A DNA stretch of 64,000 bases, from positions 1,426,001 through 1,490,000 of the forward strand of contig NZ_VMHP01000001.1 in assembly GCF_008795985.1 (NCBI RefSeq). The letters are read 5' to 3'. A model generated the notes under the pieces. The model saw only the letters and a program-made list of their open reading frames with translations, made no database searches and had not been told where the DNA came from. Positions 37,347 to 45,253 of this stretch are shown piece by piece. The number at the start of each line of letters is the position of its first letter. The first letter of the stretch is position 1. The position numbers and the translations under genes are program-made. This DNA is from Marinobacter halotolerans (GTDB lineage: Bacteria > Pseudomonadota > Gammaproteobacteria > Pseudomonadales > Oleiphilaceae).

Positions 37347-37568
37347 GCTAGGAGCACAACACCCTGGCCCTTGTTGAATCGGTGGACAAGGTACTGTGCC
37401 GTATGAACAAAAAACACAGCAGTCTCCATGCTTGGGCTTTAGTAGAACTTGGCAAGACTCACACTCATAGAAATACTGGCATGAGTCGGTAGGCATGGTT
37501 TCCGTTTTCTGGTGACCACAGTTTGGACACTCGATTGTTGATTCCAAGACTACATCGACCATAGTCAT
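37341..37568 (-). CDS. GDCCVxC domain protein
   Basis: 75 residues from the ATG at 37568, which has GGGAGGGC in front. The sequence contains the family hallmark PKHGDCCVFCSYGTVPCPP, plus CPNCGHQKTETMPTDSCQ and FYECESCQ, giving two CxxC pairs and the GDCCVxC motif. In other bacteria one cysteine may be selenocysteine; here it is cysteine. Thought to be a small metal- or thiol-active protein, often near mercury or thiol genes; role unproven. The stop lies in R'' of attC 15. Confidence 0.9.
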   Translation of the reverse strand: MTMVDVVLESTIECPNCGHQKTETMPTDSCQYFYECESCQVLLKPKHGDCCVFCSYGTVPCPPIQQGPGCCAPSP

Positions 37569-37639
37569 GCCCTCCCGAAAGGTATGAATTTCAGCCCCAT
37601 CCACGCTGGACTGTGTCTCAGCACAGAAACTGACCAAGC

Positions 37640-37729
37640 CTATAACGCTGAGGTAACCTGCGCCGGAGCGCCAGCGGAGGGGACCAAAAGCGGTACGCTT
37701 TTGGTGTCCGGTTGACCGTATTGTTATGG
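37640..37729 (-). repeat. attC site 16 (first in the array)
   Basis: R' is GTTATAG and R'' is CCATAAC on the minus strand. Shares the body of site 9. It ends the first recognisable cassette. Confidence 0.85.
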
Positions 37730-37763
37730 CTTACACCGCCGAGCCCCGCTGGAAGAAATACTC

Positions 37764-37898
37764 TCAGTGGCAATGGTAAGGCTTTGAACCTGCATGGCAA
37801 CATTGCCCGGCTGGGCTGTCTTTTCGGCAACCGCCCCCATGAGCGAACGCCGTCGACGCGAACAAAACAAGAACCAAAATTAGCATTATTTTTTTCAT
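37764..37898 (-). CDS. 44-residue secreted His/Cys peptide
   Basis: ATG at 37898 with CTGGAGAATG in front. It reads MKKIMLILVLVLFASTAFA (signal peptide, residues 1-19), then HGGGCRKDSPAGQCCHAGSK and ends PYHCH. The mature 25 residues hold four cysteines and four histidines, the HGGG-...-YHCH pattern seen in small YHYH/excalibur-like metal-binding modules. A metal ion or a disulfide core is likely. It forms a cassette with attC 16 downstream. Confidence 0.7.
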   Translation of the reverse strand: MKKIMLILVLVLFASTAFAHGGGCRKDSPAGQCCHAGSKPYHCH

Positions 37899-38117
37899 GG
37901 TCATTCTCCAGGATTGAGGTGCTAGCGCACCGTGCAACCTCCATGTTCATTGCCCTCCAACTATCTCGGCACAACCTGAAAAATGTAGACGAAATGTACG
38001 TAAAGTGCCATAACAGCAATTGGACTGATGCCTCAGTGCTTGCACAAATCTGACCGCTTCATGATTACGGTTTTGCCAATCCCAAGAATTTATAAATCAT
38101 AAGCTTAGCCCGCTGGG
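37899..38117. other. Upstream edge of the cassette array, no gene seen
   Basis: An AT-richer 219-base stretch between the first cassette gene and the Mut7-C gene. On the minus strand it holds one isolated GTTATGG (plus strand CCATAAC, 38008-38014), identical to the R'-type cores at 37340 and 37723 and a candidate for the first cassette junction. No integrase gene, attI partner or convincing array promoter is visible. Confidence 0.5.
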
Positions 38118-38121
38118 CTAA
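38105..38121 (-). terminator. Small hairpin at the end of the Mut7-C gene
   Basis: TTAGCCC and GGGCTAA form a 7-base-pair stem with a 3-base loop, overlapping the TAG stop of the Mut7-C gene. The following sequence is T-rich only in part, so it may be a weak terminator for the nrdAB transcript or a relic of the array edge. Confidence 0.4.
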
Positions 38122-38615
38122 CGCCAGCCGTTCATTACCTCAAGCGTCTGTCGCATCCGCCTGACATGGCTTCCTTCCCAGTAAAGCTGCCGACATGTGG
38201 CGCAGGCCAGCACCTTTTCCCCCGGCCATTTGGGGGCACCGGGATAAAAGGTGTTTATTTCCTGCTCCCTGGCGGTATGGAGCGGGGTGTTGCAGTTTTT
38301 GCAACGGCTGAACGGATCAAAGCACCAGTCCAGGTCCAGCCGAAGGGTCAGTTCCCGCAGGCGTTCCTGCTCGCCCTGCTCCGTCAGATAAATCACGTAG
38401 AAAGGCGCGCAGGCAAACTCCAGCAGGTCGGTATCAGCGGTGATAATCCAGCGCTGCTCTGCCAGGGCCTGGTCCACCAGCTGCCGGTCCGTCGCGCCCT
38501 GGGCAGGCACGGCGGTATCGTATCCGGCGATGCGAAGCCACTGCGCCAGGCTGTTGAGCATCTCGTCGCACAGAAAGCGCAGTGGCGCCAGTGAACACAG
38601 GCTGCCTTCAATCAC
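38118..38615 (-). CDS. Mut7-C RNase-domain protein
   Basis: The core starts LRFLCDEMLNSLAQWLRIAG, the first strand and helix of the Mut7-C PIN-like fold, followed by RWIITADTDLLEFA with conserved acidic residues. The C-terminus has a zinc ribbon: RCKNCNTPL and LACATCRQLYW. The GTG at 38615 is preferred because it avoids overlap with nrdB; an ATG at 38681 would overlap nrdB by 35 bases. The role of bacterial Mut7-C proteins is not established; RNA cleavage is likely by fold. Confidence 0.85.
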   Translation of the reverse strand: MIEGSLCSLAPLRFLCDEMLNSLAQWLRIAGYDTAVPAQGATDRQLVDQALAEQRWIITADTDLLEFACAPFYVIYLTEQGEQERLRELTLRLDLDWCFDPFSRCKNCNTPLHTAREQEINTFYPGAPKWPGEKVLACATCRQLYWEGSHVRRMRQTLEVMNGWR

Positions 38616-38646
38616 GTTGCTATTATCCCGGCCGGCATCACGCCGG

Positions 38647-39705
38647 CTACCACTCCAGTTGAGCCCCAGTCTGATACTCAATTACGCGGGTTTCAAAGAA
38701 GTTCTTCTCCTTGCGCATGGTGGCTTGCTCATCGAGCCAGGGCGACACGTTCTTGGCCCCTGGGAAGGGCTCTTCCAGCCCCACGGTCCGGGCGCGGCGG
38801 TTGGCCACGAAGCGGAACTGTTCGCTGTGGTATTCCGCGGAATAACCCAGGATCGGGTCCCGCAGGATATAGTTGGCGTAGGCGATTTCAGCGGCTTCGG
38901 ATTCCTCCCACATCTCGCGCACGGCTCTGGGGTCAAAGCGGATGTTTTCCTCTTCCACGATCTGGTTTACCACTTTCAGGCCAAACGAGAAGTGCATGGC
39001 TTCGTCCCGCAGAATGTACTGCAGCTGTTCACCGGTGCCGCGCATCAGTCCCCGGCGCTGCAAAGCGAAGATGGGGCTGAAGCCGTTGTAGAACCAGGTG
39101 CCTTCGAACACGGCGGCAAAGAACAGGTAGGACATGATGAATTCCTGCAGGTCGTCCCGGTTGCGCAGGTTCATGTCCGAGCGCATGGCGGCGTCCAGCC
39201 GGCGGTTTGCCATCTGGATCTTGCCGTTGATGGCGGGCACCACGCGGTAGCGGTTATAGATCTCGCTCTGGTCCAGGTTCAGGGTTTCGATGCAGTGCTG
39301 GTAGGCCCAGGTGTGCATGGCCTCTTCGTACACCTGCCGGGCCTGGTAGATCTGCAGTTCCGGGGCGCTCATTTTTTCCATCACCGCCAGGCCAATGTTG
39401 CGCATGGCCAGGATGTCGGAGGTGGTCAGATAGGCCAGGACGTTTTCATAGACGTGCTTTTCCGCCGGGTTCAGGCGGTGGTGGTAGTCGTGGACGTCCT
39501 GGGCCATGTTCACATCCAGCGGGGTCCAGTGGTTCTTGTTGGCATTCATGAAGTACTCCCAGGCCCAGGGGTACTTGAACGGCGCCAGCTGGTTGATGTC
39601 GGTGTCACCGTTGATAACGCGTTTGTCGTCGACGTTGACCGGGGCCGGGCCTTCTGTGTTCGCCGGTCTGGTTTGGGGGTTTGGTTCGTCGTCCCAGTTG
39701 AGCAT
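38647..39705 (-). CDS. nrdB: Ribonucleotide reductase class Ia, beta subunit
   Basis: 352 residues. It houses the di-iron centre and tyrosyl radical for reduction of ribonucleotides. The motif EAMHTWAYQHC gives iron ligands E128 and H131 and the candidate radical tyrosine Y135, in the E-x2-H-x3-Y spacing of E. coli NrdB. Further ligands lie in the helix with EGTWFYNGF and in DEAMHFSFGLKVVNQI. It follows nrdA after 16 bases and shares its regulatory leader. Confidence 0.95.
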   Translation of the reverse strand: MLNWDDEPNPQTRPANTEGPAPVNVDDKRVINGDTDINQLAPFKYPWAWEYFMNANKNHWTPLDVNMAQDVHDYHHRLNPAEKHVYENVLAYLTTSDILAMRNIGLAVMEKMSAPELQIYQARQVYEEAMHTWAYQHCIETLNLDQSEIYNRYRVVPAINGKIQMANRRLDAAMRSDMNLRNRDDLQEFIMSYLFFAAVFEGTWFYNGFSPIFALQRRGLMRGTGEQLQYILRDEAMHFSFGLKVVNQIVEEENIRFDPRAVREMWEESEAAEIAYANYILRDPILGYSAEYHSEQFRFVANRRARTVGLEEPFPGAKNVSPWLDEQATMRKEKNFFETRVIEYQTGAQLEW

Positions 39706-39721
39706 GGGTTTGTCTCCTCAA

Positions 39722-42505
39722 TTATTGGCAGGCTTCGCAGTCTGGTTCGTCGATGCTGCATACCTGGGGCTGCGGCGCGGCAACGGGGGCGGTTTTCTCG
39801 GCACCGGTGGCCCCCAGCGAGCGCAGATAATAGGTGGTTTTCAGGCCGCGCTCCCACGCCAGCTGGTACAGGGCATCCAGTTTTTTACCGCTGGGTTCTG
39901 CCATGTAGAGGTTCAGGCTCTGGGCCTGGTCCAGCCACTTCTGTCGCCGGGAAGCGGCTTCCACCAGCCAGCGGGCGTCGATTTCAAAGGCGGTGGCGTA
40001 GCGGGCTTTCAGCTCTGTCGGGATGCGGTCGATCTGCTGCACACTGCCGTCGAAGTACTTCAGGTCGTTGACCATCACGTTGTCCCACAGGCCTTCGGCT
40101 TTCAGATCCCGCACCAGTGACGGATTCACCACCGTGAACTCGCCGGACAGGTTCGATTTCACAAACAGGTTCTGGTACGCCGGCTCTATGGATTGGGCCA
40201 CGCCGATGATATTGGAAATGGTGGCGGTGGGTGCGATGGCCATCACGTTGCTGTTGCGCATGCCGTTCTTCGCCACCAGCTCCCGCACGGGCGTCCAGTC
40301 CAGGCGGCTGTCGGTGTTGACGGACAGGTTGCCCTCGCGCCGGCTTTCTTTCAGCAGGTTGATGGAGTCGATGGGCAGAATGCCCTGATGCCACAGGGAT
40401 CCTTCATAGCTTTCGTAGGCACCACGCTCCCCCGCCAGGGTAGCCGACGCGCGTATGGCGAAGTAGCTGATCTGCTCCATGGACAGGTCGGCAAACTCCA
40501 CTGCCTCCGGGCTGGTGTAGGGCAGGTTCAGTTGATAGAGCGCGTCCTGGAAGCCCATCAGCCCGAGGCCCACCGGGCGGTGTTTGAAGTTGGAGTTCTT
40601 TGCCTGAGGCACGGCGTAATAGTTAATGTCCACCACGTTATCAAGCATCCGTACGGCGGTGTTCACTGTGCGTTCCAGGCGCTGCACATCCAGCTCGCCG
40701 TCACGGATATGGGCCGCCAGGTTGATGGAGCCCAGGTTGCACACGGCGATTTCGTCGGCGCTGGTGTTCAGGGTTATTTCCGTGCACAGGTTTGAACTGT
40801 GCACCACGCCCCTGTGCTGCTGAGGCGAGCGCAGGTTGCAGGGGTCCTTGAAGGTAATCCAGGGGTGGCCGGTTTCAAACAGCACGGTCAGCATCTTGCG
40901 CCACAGCTGCTTGGCCGGGATCTTTTTGGACAGAGCGATCTTGCCCTGCGCCGCCAGCGCCTCGTAATGCTCGTAGCGCTCCCGGAAGGCGTTGCCGTAC
41001 AGATCGTGCAGGTCCGGCACATCGCTGGGGGAGAACAGGGTCCAGTCATTATCCTCGCGCATGCGCTCGATCAGCAGGTCCGGTACCCAGTTGGCGGTGT
41101 TCATGTCGTGGGTGCGGCGGCGTTCGTCGCCGGTGTTCTTGCGCAGCTCCAGGAACTCTTCGATATCCAGGTGCCAGCTTTCCAGGTAGGCGCAGACCGC
41201 ACCCTTGCGCTTGCCGCCCTGGTTGACGGCAACTGCGGTGTCGTTCACCACTTTCAGGAACGGAACCACGCCCTGACTGCTGCCGTTGGTACCCTTGATA
41301 TGGGAACCCATGGCCCGGACGGGAGTCCAATCGTTCCCCAGTCCGCCAGCCCATTTGGACAGCATCGCGTTATCGCGAATGGCGCCGTAAATATCTTCCA
41401 GGTCGTCCTGAACCGTGGTGAGGTAGCAGGATGACAGCTGGGAATGCTGGGTGCCGCTGTTAAACAGCGTGGGCGTCGAAGCCATGTAATCGAAAGACGA
41501 CAACAGGTCATAGAACTCGATGGCACGGGCGTTGGGGTCGTCTTCTTTCAGCGCCAGGCCCATCGCCACCCGCATGAAAAACACCTGGGGCAGTTCCAGC
41601 CGGTCGCCTTTCCAGTTAATGAAATAACGGTCGTACAGAGTCTGCAGGCCCAGGAAGCCGAACTGGTAGTCCCGCTCCGGTTTCAGGGCGGCACCCAGTC
41701 GCTCAAGATCAAAGCCTGCCATGTCCTCGTCCAGCAGTTCGTACCCGATACCCTGTTGAATAAAGGTGCTCAGCGCCAGCGGGTAAACCTCTGCCAGTGG
41801 CATCGCAAGCGGCAGTTCCAGGGCGGTGGCGGTTTCCAGGCGCAGCTGTTCCAGCAGCAGGCGGGCGGTCACGGCGCTGTAGTCCGGTTCCTGTTCGATG
41901 CGGCCCCGGGCCGTCATGATCAGGGCCGACAGCACTTCTTCCTCGGCAATGCCGTCGTACAGGTTGCGCAATGCGCCCTCTACCAGGGATTCGCCGTCGA
42001 TATCGTTCAGCCCCTGGCTGGCGTGCTCTACCTGCACTTTCATCAGCCCCAGGTCCAGCGGCGCCACTTCGCCATTGGCCTTTTTGATGGTCAGGGTCGG
42101 GTGGGCTTCCACGGGCGTGTGCAGGGCCCGTTCCCGGGCGTGTTCCTCCCGGTAGAGCACGTAGGCACGGGCGACTTTCTGTTCTTCCGCCCGCATCAGT
42201 GCCAGTTCCACCTGATCCTGGATATCTTCGATGTGCACCTTGCCGCCGGCTTTCAGGCGGCGGCTGATGGCCTGGACCACCTGGCCGGTGACCCGTTCCA
42301 CCGAATCGTGAATGCGGGCGGAACCGGCGGCGGAATCGCCTTCCACGGCCAGAAACGCCTTGGTGACGGCCACGCTGATTTTGGACGGGGCAAAACCCAC
42401 CAGTGCGCCGTTACGTTTGATGACTTGCAGGGTGTCGGTCTGGGGTTCGGATTGAGAGTGTGATGGTGAGGCAGGCTTGGCTTCAGCCAGGGCAGAGGCG
42501 GACAT
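39722..42505 (-). CDS. nrdA: Ribonucleotide reductase class Ia, alpha subunit
   Basis: 927 residues from the ATG at 42505, which has CAGGAG upstream; the longer frame enters the leader RNA. Two ATP-cone domains are visible at the N-terminus (LQVIKRNGALVGFAPSKISV, and LTIKKANGEVAPLDLGLM), as in Pseudomonas NrdA, so activity is likely controlled by ATP/dATP. The catalytic barrel contains NLCTEI and CNLGSINLA, and the C-terminal redox pair is in EPDCEACQ. Expression is probably under B12 and NrdR control (see upstream features). Confidence 0.95.
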   Translation of the reverse strand: MSASALAEAKPASPSHSQSEPQTDTLQVIKRNGALVGFAPSKISVAVTKAFLAVEGDSAAGSARIHDSVERVTGQVVQAISRRLKAGGKVHIEDIQDQVELALMRAEEQKVARAYVLYREEHARERALHTPVEAHPTLTIKKANGEVAPLDLGLMKVQVEHASQGLNDIDGESLVEGALRNLYDGIAEEEVLSALIMTARGRIEQEPDYSAVTARLLLEQLRLETATALELPLAMPLAEVYPLALSTFIQQGIGYELLDEDMAGFDLERLGAALKPERDYQFGFLGLQTLYDRYFINWKGDRLELPQVFFMRVAMGLALKEDDPNARAIEFYDLLSSFDYMASTPTLFNSGTQHSQLSSCYLTTVQDDLEDIYGAIRDNAMLSKWAGGLGNDWTPVRAMGSHIKGTNGSSQGVVPFLKVVNDTAVAVNQGGKRKGAVCAYLESWHLDIEEFLELRKNTGDERRRTHDMNTANWVPDLLIERMREDNDWTLFSPSDVPDLHDLYGNAFRERYEHYEALAAQGKIALSKKIPAKQLWRKMLTVLFETGHPWITFKDPCNLRSPQQHRGVVHSSNLCTEITLNTSADEIAVCNLGSINLAAHIRDGELDVQRLERTVNTAVRMLDNVVDINYYAVPQAKNSNFKHRPVGLGLMGFQDALYQLNLPYTSPEAVEFADLSMEQISYFAIRASATLAGERGAYESYEGSLWHQGILPIDSINLLKESRREGNLSVNTDSRLDWTPVRELVAKNGMRNSNVMAIAPTATISNIIGVAQSIEPAYQNLFVKSNLSGEFTVVNPSLVRDLKAEGLWDNVMVNDLKYFDGSVQQIDRIPTELKARYATAFEIDARWLVEAASRRQKWLDQAQSLNLYMAEPSGKKLDALYQLAWERGLKTTYYLRSLGATGAEKTAPVAAPQPQVCSIDEPDCEACQ

Positions 42506-42595
42506 AGTGTTCTCCTGAATACGCGTTGTTTTCCATAACCTTCGCGTATGCAGAGAGAATCGGAGGTGCCACGGTGGGCCCACGCAACACCGTAG

Positions 42596-42623
42596 GTCGG
42601 ATTAGGCGAAGCCGTAATCCGAC
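42596..42623. repeat. Hairpin in the nrdA leader
   Basis: GTCGGATTA pairs with TAATCCGAC; between them GGC and GCC add three pairs with a one-base bulge and a 3-base loop. It lies 90 bases before the nrdA start, between the riboswitch and the gene. The sequence resembles a GTCGGATTA...TAATCCGAC palindrome that is scattered in many proteobacterial genomes, so it may be a dispersed element that landed in the leader. No T run follows. Confidence 0.6.
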
Positions 42624-42679
42624 AATGGTGACGAGTCCGATCTGCTCACCTTTAAAACGCGAAGGTGCAGTTGTATCCA

Positions 42680-42832
42680 TGGCCTGTCTTCGGACTCAGG
42701 GGCGTGAACCTTTACAGTTCTGCCTTGCGTGGCGACTTCCCGGCTTTCGCCAGTGTCTTGATGCCACGCTCGTTCCCCAATACCGCTGCGCGTCAGTTCC
42801 GGATTCTCACCGGATTCCCGATACCAACATGC
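42680..42832 (-). promoter_or_regulatory. Cobalamin (B12) riboswitch
   Basis: Read on the minus strand the conserved landmarks appear in order: GGGAATCCGGTGAGAATCC with its GGA, ACTGACGCGCAGCGGTA, GAAAGCCGGGAAGTC, a variable arm, and the B12 box GAGTCCGAAGACAGGCC at 42681-42697. Spacing and order match the class I adenosylcobalamin riboswitch. It lies 175 bases upstream of nrdA on the same strand. B12 binding should lower nrdAB expression, which makes sense if a B12-dependent class II reductase is encoded elsewhere. Confidence 0.93.
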
Positions 42833-42852
42833 TCACCGTGATTACAAAATAA

Positions 42853-42900
42853 TCACTACATCTGGTATCTGACCAAGGATGAAAACACTATATACATGGA
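42853..42900 (-). promoter_or_regulatory. Candidate NrdR box pair and nrdA promoter
   Basis: Two sites resembling the NrdR consensus ACACWATATATWGTGT start at 42885 (ACACTATATACATG, strong) and 42853 (TCACTACATCTGGT, weaker), 32 bases or three helical turns apart, the spacing typical of NrdR. On the minus strand a possible -35 TTGGTC (42873-42878) and -10 GATTAT lie around the second box. NrdR would repress when dATP is high. This sits directly upstream of the riboswitch. Confidence 0.65.
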
Positions 42901-42939
42901 TAGCAGATTCTACAAGGCAGGAGGAAAAGGTCCAGTCGA

Positions 42940-43434
42940 TCACGACGGACCCTCGGATCCATGCAGCGCCTTATAGCGTTCGTTCAGCTCAACCCGAATC
43001 GCCCGACGTTCCTCGCCATTGGCGTAACGCCGGATCTGCAGGTCCGTTTCTGGTTTCAATGGCGGCACCTCAACGGCTTTGCCATTCTCATCAACCGCCA
43101 CCATGGTGAAAAAACAGCTATTGGTGTGTCTGACCAGCTTTTCCCGGATATTTTCCGTGATCACTTTAATGCCCACCTCCATAGAGGTGCGCCCGGTGTA
43201 GTTCACACTGGCCAGAAAGGTGACCAGTTCTCCCACGTGAATGGGTTGGCGGAACATCACCTGGTCTACCGACAGGGTGACCGCATAGGTACCGGCATAA
43301 CGGCTGGCACAGGCGTACGCCACTTCGTCGAGAGATTTCAGCAGGCTGCCACCGTGGACGTTGCCGGCAAAGTTGGCCATATCCGGTGTCATCAGTATCG
43401 TCATTGTCAGTGTTGTAGATCCGAACTCCATCAC
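42940..43434 (-). CDS. Acyl-CoA thioesterase, hotdog fold
   Basis: 164 residues. TPDMANFAGNVHGGSLLKSL with the following DEVAYACASRYAG is the YciA/BFIT-type hotdog signature: N and H before the central helix, D/E inside it. FRQPIHVGELVTFLASVNYTGRTSMEVG follows as the typical beta strands. It hydrolyses acyl-CoA to free acid and CoA in the cytoplasm. Monocistronic between the nrd leader and the fmd terminator. Confidence 0.9.
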   Translation of the reverse strand: MMEFGSTTLTMTILMTPDMANFAGNVHGGSLLKSLDEVAYACASRYAGTYAVTLSVDQVMFRQPIHVGELVTFLASVNYTGRTSMEVGIKVITENIREKLVRHTNSCFFTMVAVDENGKAVEVPPLKPETDLQIRRYANGEERRAIRVELNERYKALHGSEGPS

Positions 43435-43474
43435 GCTTCCTCCGCTATTGGGTGTTTCAGTATAGGCGGAAACA

Positions 43475-43504
43475 AAAAGGCCCCCCGGTTATCAGCCGGG
43501 GGGC
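43475..43504 (-). terminator. Rho-independent terminator of the amide/urea operon
   Basis: A 9-base-pair GC stem (GCCCCCCGG and CCGGGGGGC, 7-base loop) followed on the minus strand by a T run. It lies 38 bases after fmdB, the last gene of the operon. Confidence 0.92.
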
Positions 43505-43541
43505 AATCACCACGTGACAGTGTTAACTCAACGCTGGCCGA

Positions 43542-43901
43542 TCAGTGGCTGATCATCCAGGGACGCATGGACGGGAACATCTTTTTGCCGTCGGCGGTGT
43601 AGAACAGCATGGATTTCCCTGCACCGTGCTTCACCGAACCACAGCCGCAGGCGCGGTTGTGGTCTTTGTCATTGGCCCGCTGGTCCGCCGTTGAGAACAC
43701 CGGCTCGTGCCGGGATTTCTCGTTGCGGTCCTGGGCGGCGCGTTTTGCCGGGTCCATGGCAGCAATTTGCGGCGGCAGCACAATCACTCTGGGCGACAGC
43801 GTGTTGCAGGTCGGGCACGCCGCCGGCTTGGCGCTGTCTGCCATGGTTGCCAGTGTGTTGAACAGGCCATGGTCGCGACACTTGTAGTCATACACGGGCA
43901 T
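43542..43901 (-). CDS. fmdB: FmdB-like zinc ribbon regulatory protein
   Basis: 119 residues. The N-terminal FmdB-type zinc ribbon starts MPVYDYKCRDHG and has CPTC at residues 29-32. A second cysteine-rich segment, NRACGCGSVKHG, lies near the C-terminus. FmdB was first described as a regulator in the amide operon of Methylophilus; here too it is next to formamidase, 5 bases downstream. The longer C-terminal part is specific to amidase-linked members. Last gene of the operon. Confidence 0.88.
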   Translation of the reverse strand: MPVYDYKCRDHGLFNTLATMADSAKPAACPTCNTLSPRVIVLPPQIAAMDPAKRAAQDRNEKSRHEPVFSTADQRANDKDHNRACGCGSVKHGAGKSMLFYTADGKKMFPSMRPWMISH

Positions 43902-43906
43902 GATGA

Positions 43907-45139
43907 TTACTCCTTATCTTTGGACAGGGGTACGTCCATGGCACCGCTGGTCATCTTCTTCGGTCCATCCGCCGAGGGGTTGATGTCGAAGTCGAAGATA
44001 TCCGTCGGCAGCCAGAGGGTGGCGCAGGCGTTCGGGATATCCACTACGCCACTGATGTGACCTTCCACCGGCGCACAACCGAGGATGGCGTAGGCCTGGG
44101 CCTTGGTGTAGCCAAACTTGGTCATGTATTCGATGGCGTTCAAGCAGGCCTGGCGATAGGCAACGTGCACATCCAGATAGTGCTGGCCGCCGTCTTCATC
44201 AACCGAGATACCTTCAAAAATCACGTAGTCGTCGTAACGTGGCTTGATGGGGCTGGGTTTGAACACCGGGTTCTTGATGCCGTACTTCTTGATACCGTCT
44301 TTGATCAGGTTCACCCGGAGGTGAATCCAGCCCGCCATTTCGATGGCGCCACAGAAGGTGATTTCACCGTCGCCCTGACTGAAGTGCAGGTCGCCCACGG
44401 ACAGGCCAGCGCCGTCCACGTAGACCGGGAAATACACTTTGGAACCACGCGACAGGTCTTTGATGTCGCAGTTACCGCCGTGCTCGCGCGGCGGAACCGT
44501 GCGGGCCGCTTCGGCTCCGGCTGCTTTGGCGGCGTCACCGGTCATTTTACCCATGTGAGCCGTGTCGCCGTTCGGCAGGGTCGCCAGTTCCGGCACACGC
44601 TCCGGATCGGTTGCTACCAGGCCGGCTTCGCGCTTGTTCCAGGTATCCAGCAGGTCCTTTGAAGGCAGACAGCCGATCAGGCCCGGGTGGATCAGGCCGG
44701 CAAATTCCACGTTGGGAATATGGCGGGATTTGGTGAACATTCCGTTGAAGTCCCAGATGCTTTTCTGGGCCTCCGGGAAATGTTCGGTCAGAAAGCCACC
44801 GCCGTTTTTCTTGGAGAAGAAGCCGTTGAAGCCCCACTGACTTTCTTTGAACGCGCCAATGTCCAGGATGTCCACTTCCAGCAGGTCGCCTGGTTCGGCC
44901 CCCTCAACGCCAATCGGGCCCGACAGGAAGTGCACCTGGCTCAGATCCACGTCACGCACGTCGTCGGCGTTGTCGTCGTTCTTGATCTGGCCGCCGGTCC
45001 AGTCGTAACACTCCACGATGAAGTCGTCGCCCGGTTTGACGGTGGCGACCATGGGAATATCCGGGTGCCAGCGGTTATGGATGGACGCGTTCTCGTAAGC
45101 GGACTTGTTCAGGTCGATCTTGATAATGGTTTCAGCCAT
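43907..45139 (-). CDS. fmdA: Formamidase (acetamidase/formamidase family)
   Basis: 410 residues. It hydrolyses formamide to formate and ammonia. Family phrases include IHNRWHPDIPMVATVKPGD, VHFLSGPIGVEGAEPGDLLE, PREHGGNCDIKDLSRGSKV and DLHFSQGDGEITFCGAIEM. No signal peptide. A palindromic motif shared with the urtA upstream region lies about 100 bases upstream, in the end of the AAA gene, so fmdA may have a promoter of its own inside the operon. Confidence 0.95.
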   Translation of the reverse strand: MAETIIKIDLNKSAYENASIHNRWHPDIPMVATVKPGDDFIVECYDWTGGQIKNDDNADDVRDVDLSQVHFLSGPIGVEGAEPGDLLEVDILDIGAFKESQWGFNGFFSKKNGGGFLTEHFPEAQKSIWDFNGMFTKSRHIPNVEFAGLIHPGLIGCLPSKDLLDTWNKREAGLVATDPERVPELATLPNGDTAHMGKMTGDAAKAAGAEAARTVPPREHGGNCDIKDLSRGSKVYFPVYVDGAGLSVGDLHFSQGDGEITFCGAIEMAGWIHLRVNLIKDGIKKYGIKNPVFKPSPIKPRYDDYVIFEGISVDEDGGQHYLDVHVAYRQACLNAIEYMTKFGYTKAQAYAILGCAPVEGHISGVVDIPNACATLWLPTDIFDFDINPSADGPKKMTSGAMDVPLSKDKE

Positions 45140-45234
45140 GGCAGGGGGCTCCTAGTTATTGGCCTACATTTTTAGGTACGCCCCTACTATCCGAAATCCG
45201 GCCCCGGCGGTGTATTCGCGAAATACCCCCGGTG

Positions 45235-45253
45235 CCTACGTCATTCGACGTAT
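45235..45253. promoter_or_regulatory. Shared palindrome, copy before fmdA
   Basis: CCTACGTCATTCGACGTAT, differing in two bases from CCTACGTCATTTGACGCAT before urtA (52458). Inner arms are ACGTC and GACGT. It overlaps the stop codon of the AAA gene and lies 96 bases before fmdA. A second small inverted repeat, GTATT-CGCGA-AATAC (45212-45226), lies beside it. Probable binding site of the LuxR-type regulator at 55958; this is inferred. Confidence 0.6.

Noticed and set aside
30165..37898. Reading the repeated palindromes as CRISPR repeats, REP elements or insertion-sequence ends.
   Set aside because: They are 70-100 bases, differ in the body but share the core ends RYYYAAC and GTTRRRY, flank single genes of one orientation, and have no short equal-length spacers or transposase.
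37899..38117. An attI site or integrase remnant at the upstream edge.
   Set aside because: Only one isolated GTTATGG core is present; no integrase-like coding sequence on either strand.
38440..40071. A 543-codon open frame on the plus strand over nrdB and nrdA.
   Set aside because: It is antisense to both ribonucleotide reductase genes, has no recognisable motif and no ribosome site.
42526..42852. A 108-codon plus-strand frame upstream of nrdA.
   Set aside because: It runs antisense across the cobalamin riboswitch; the RNA landmarks explain the sequence.
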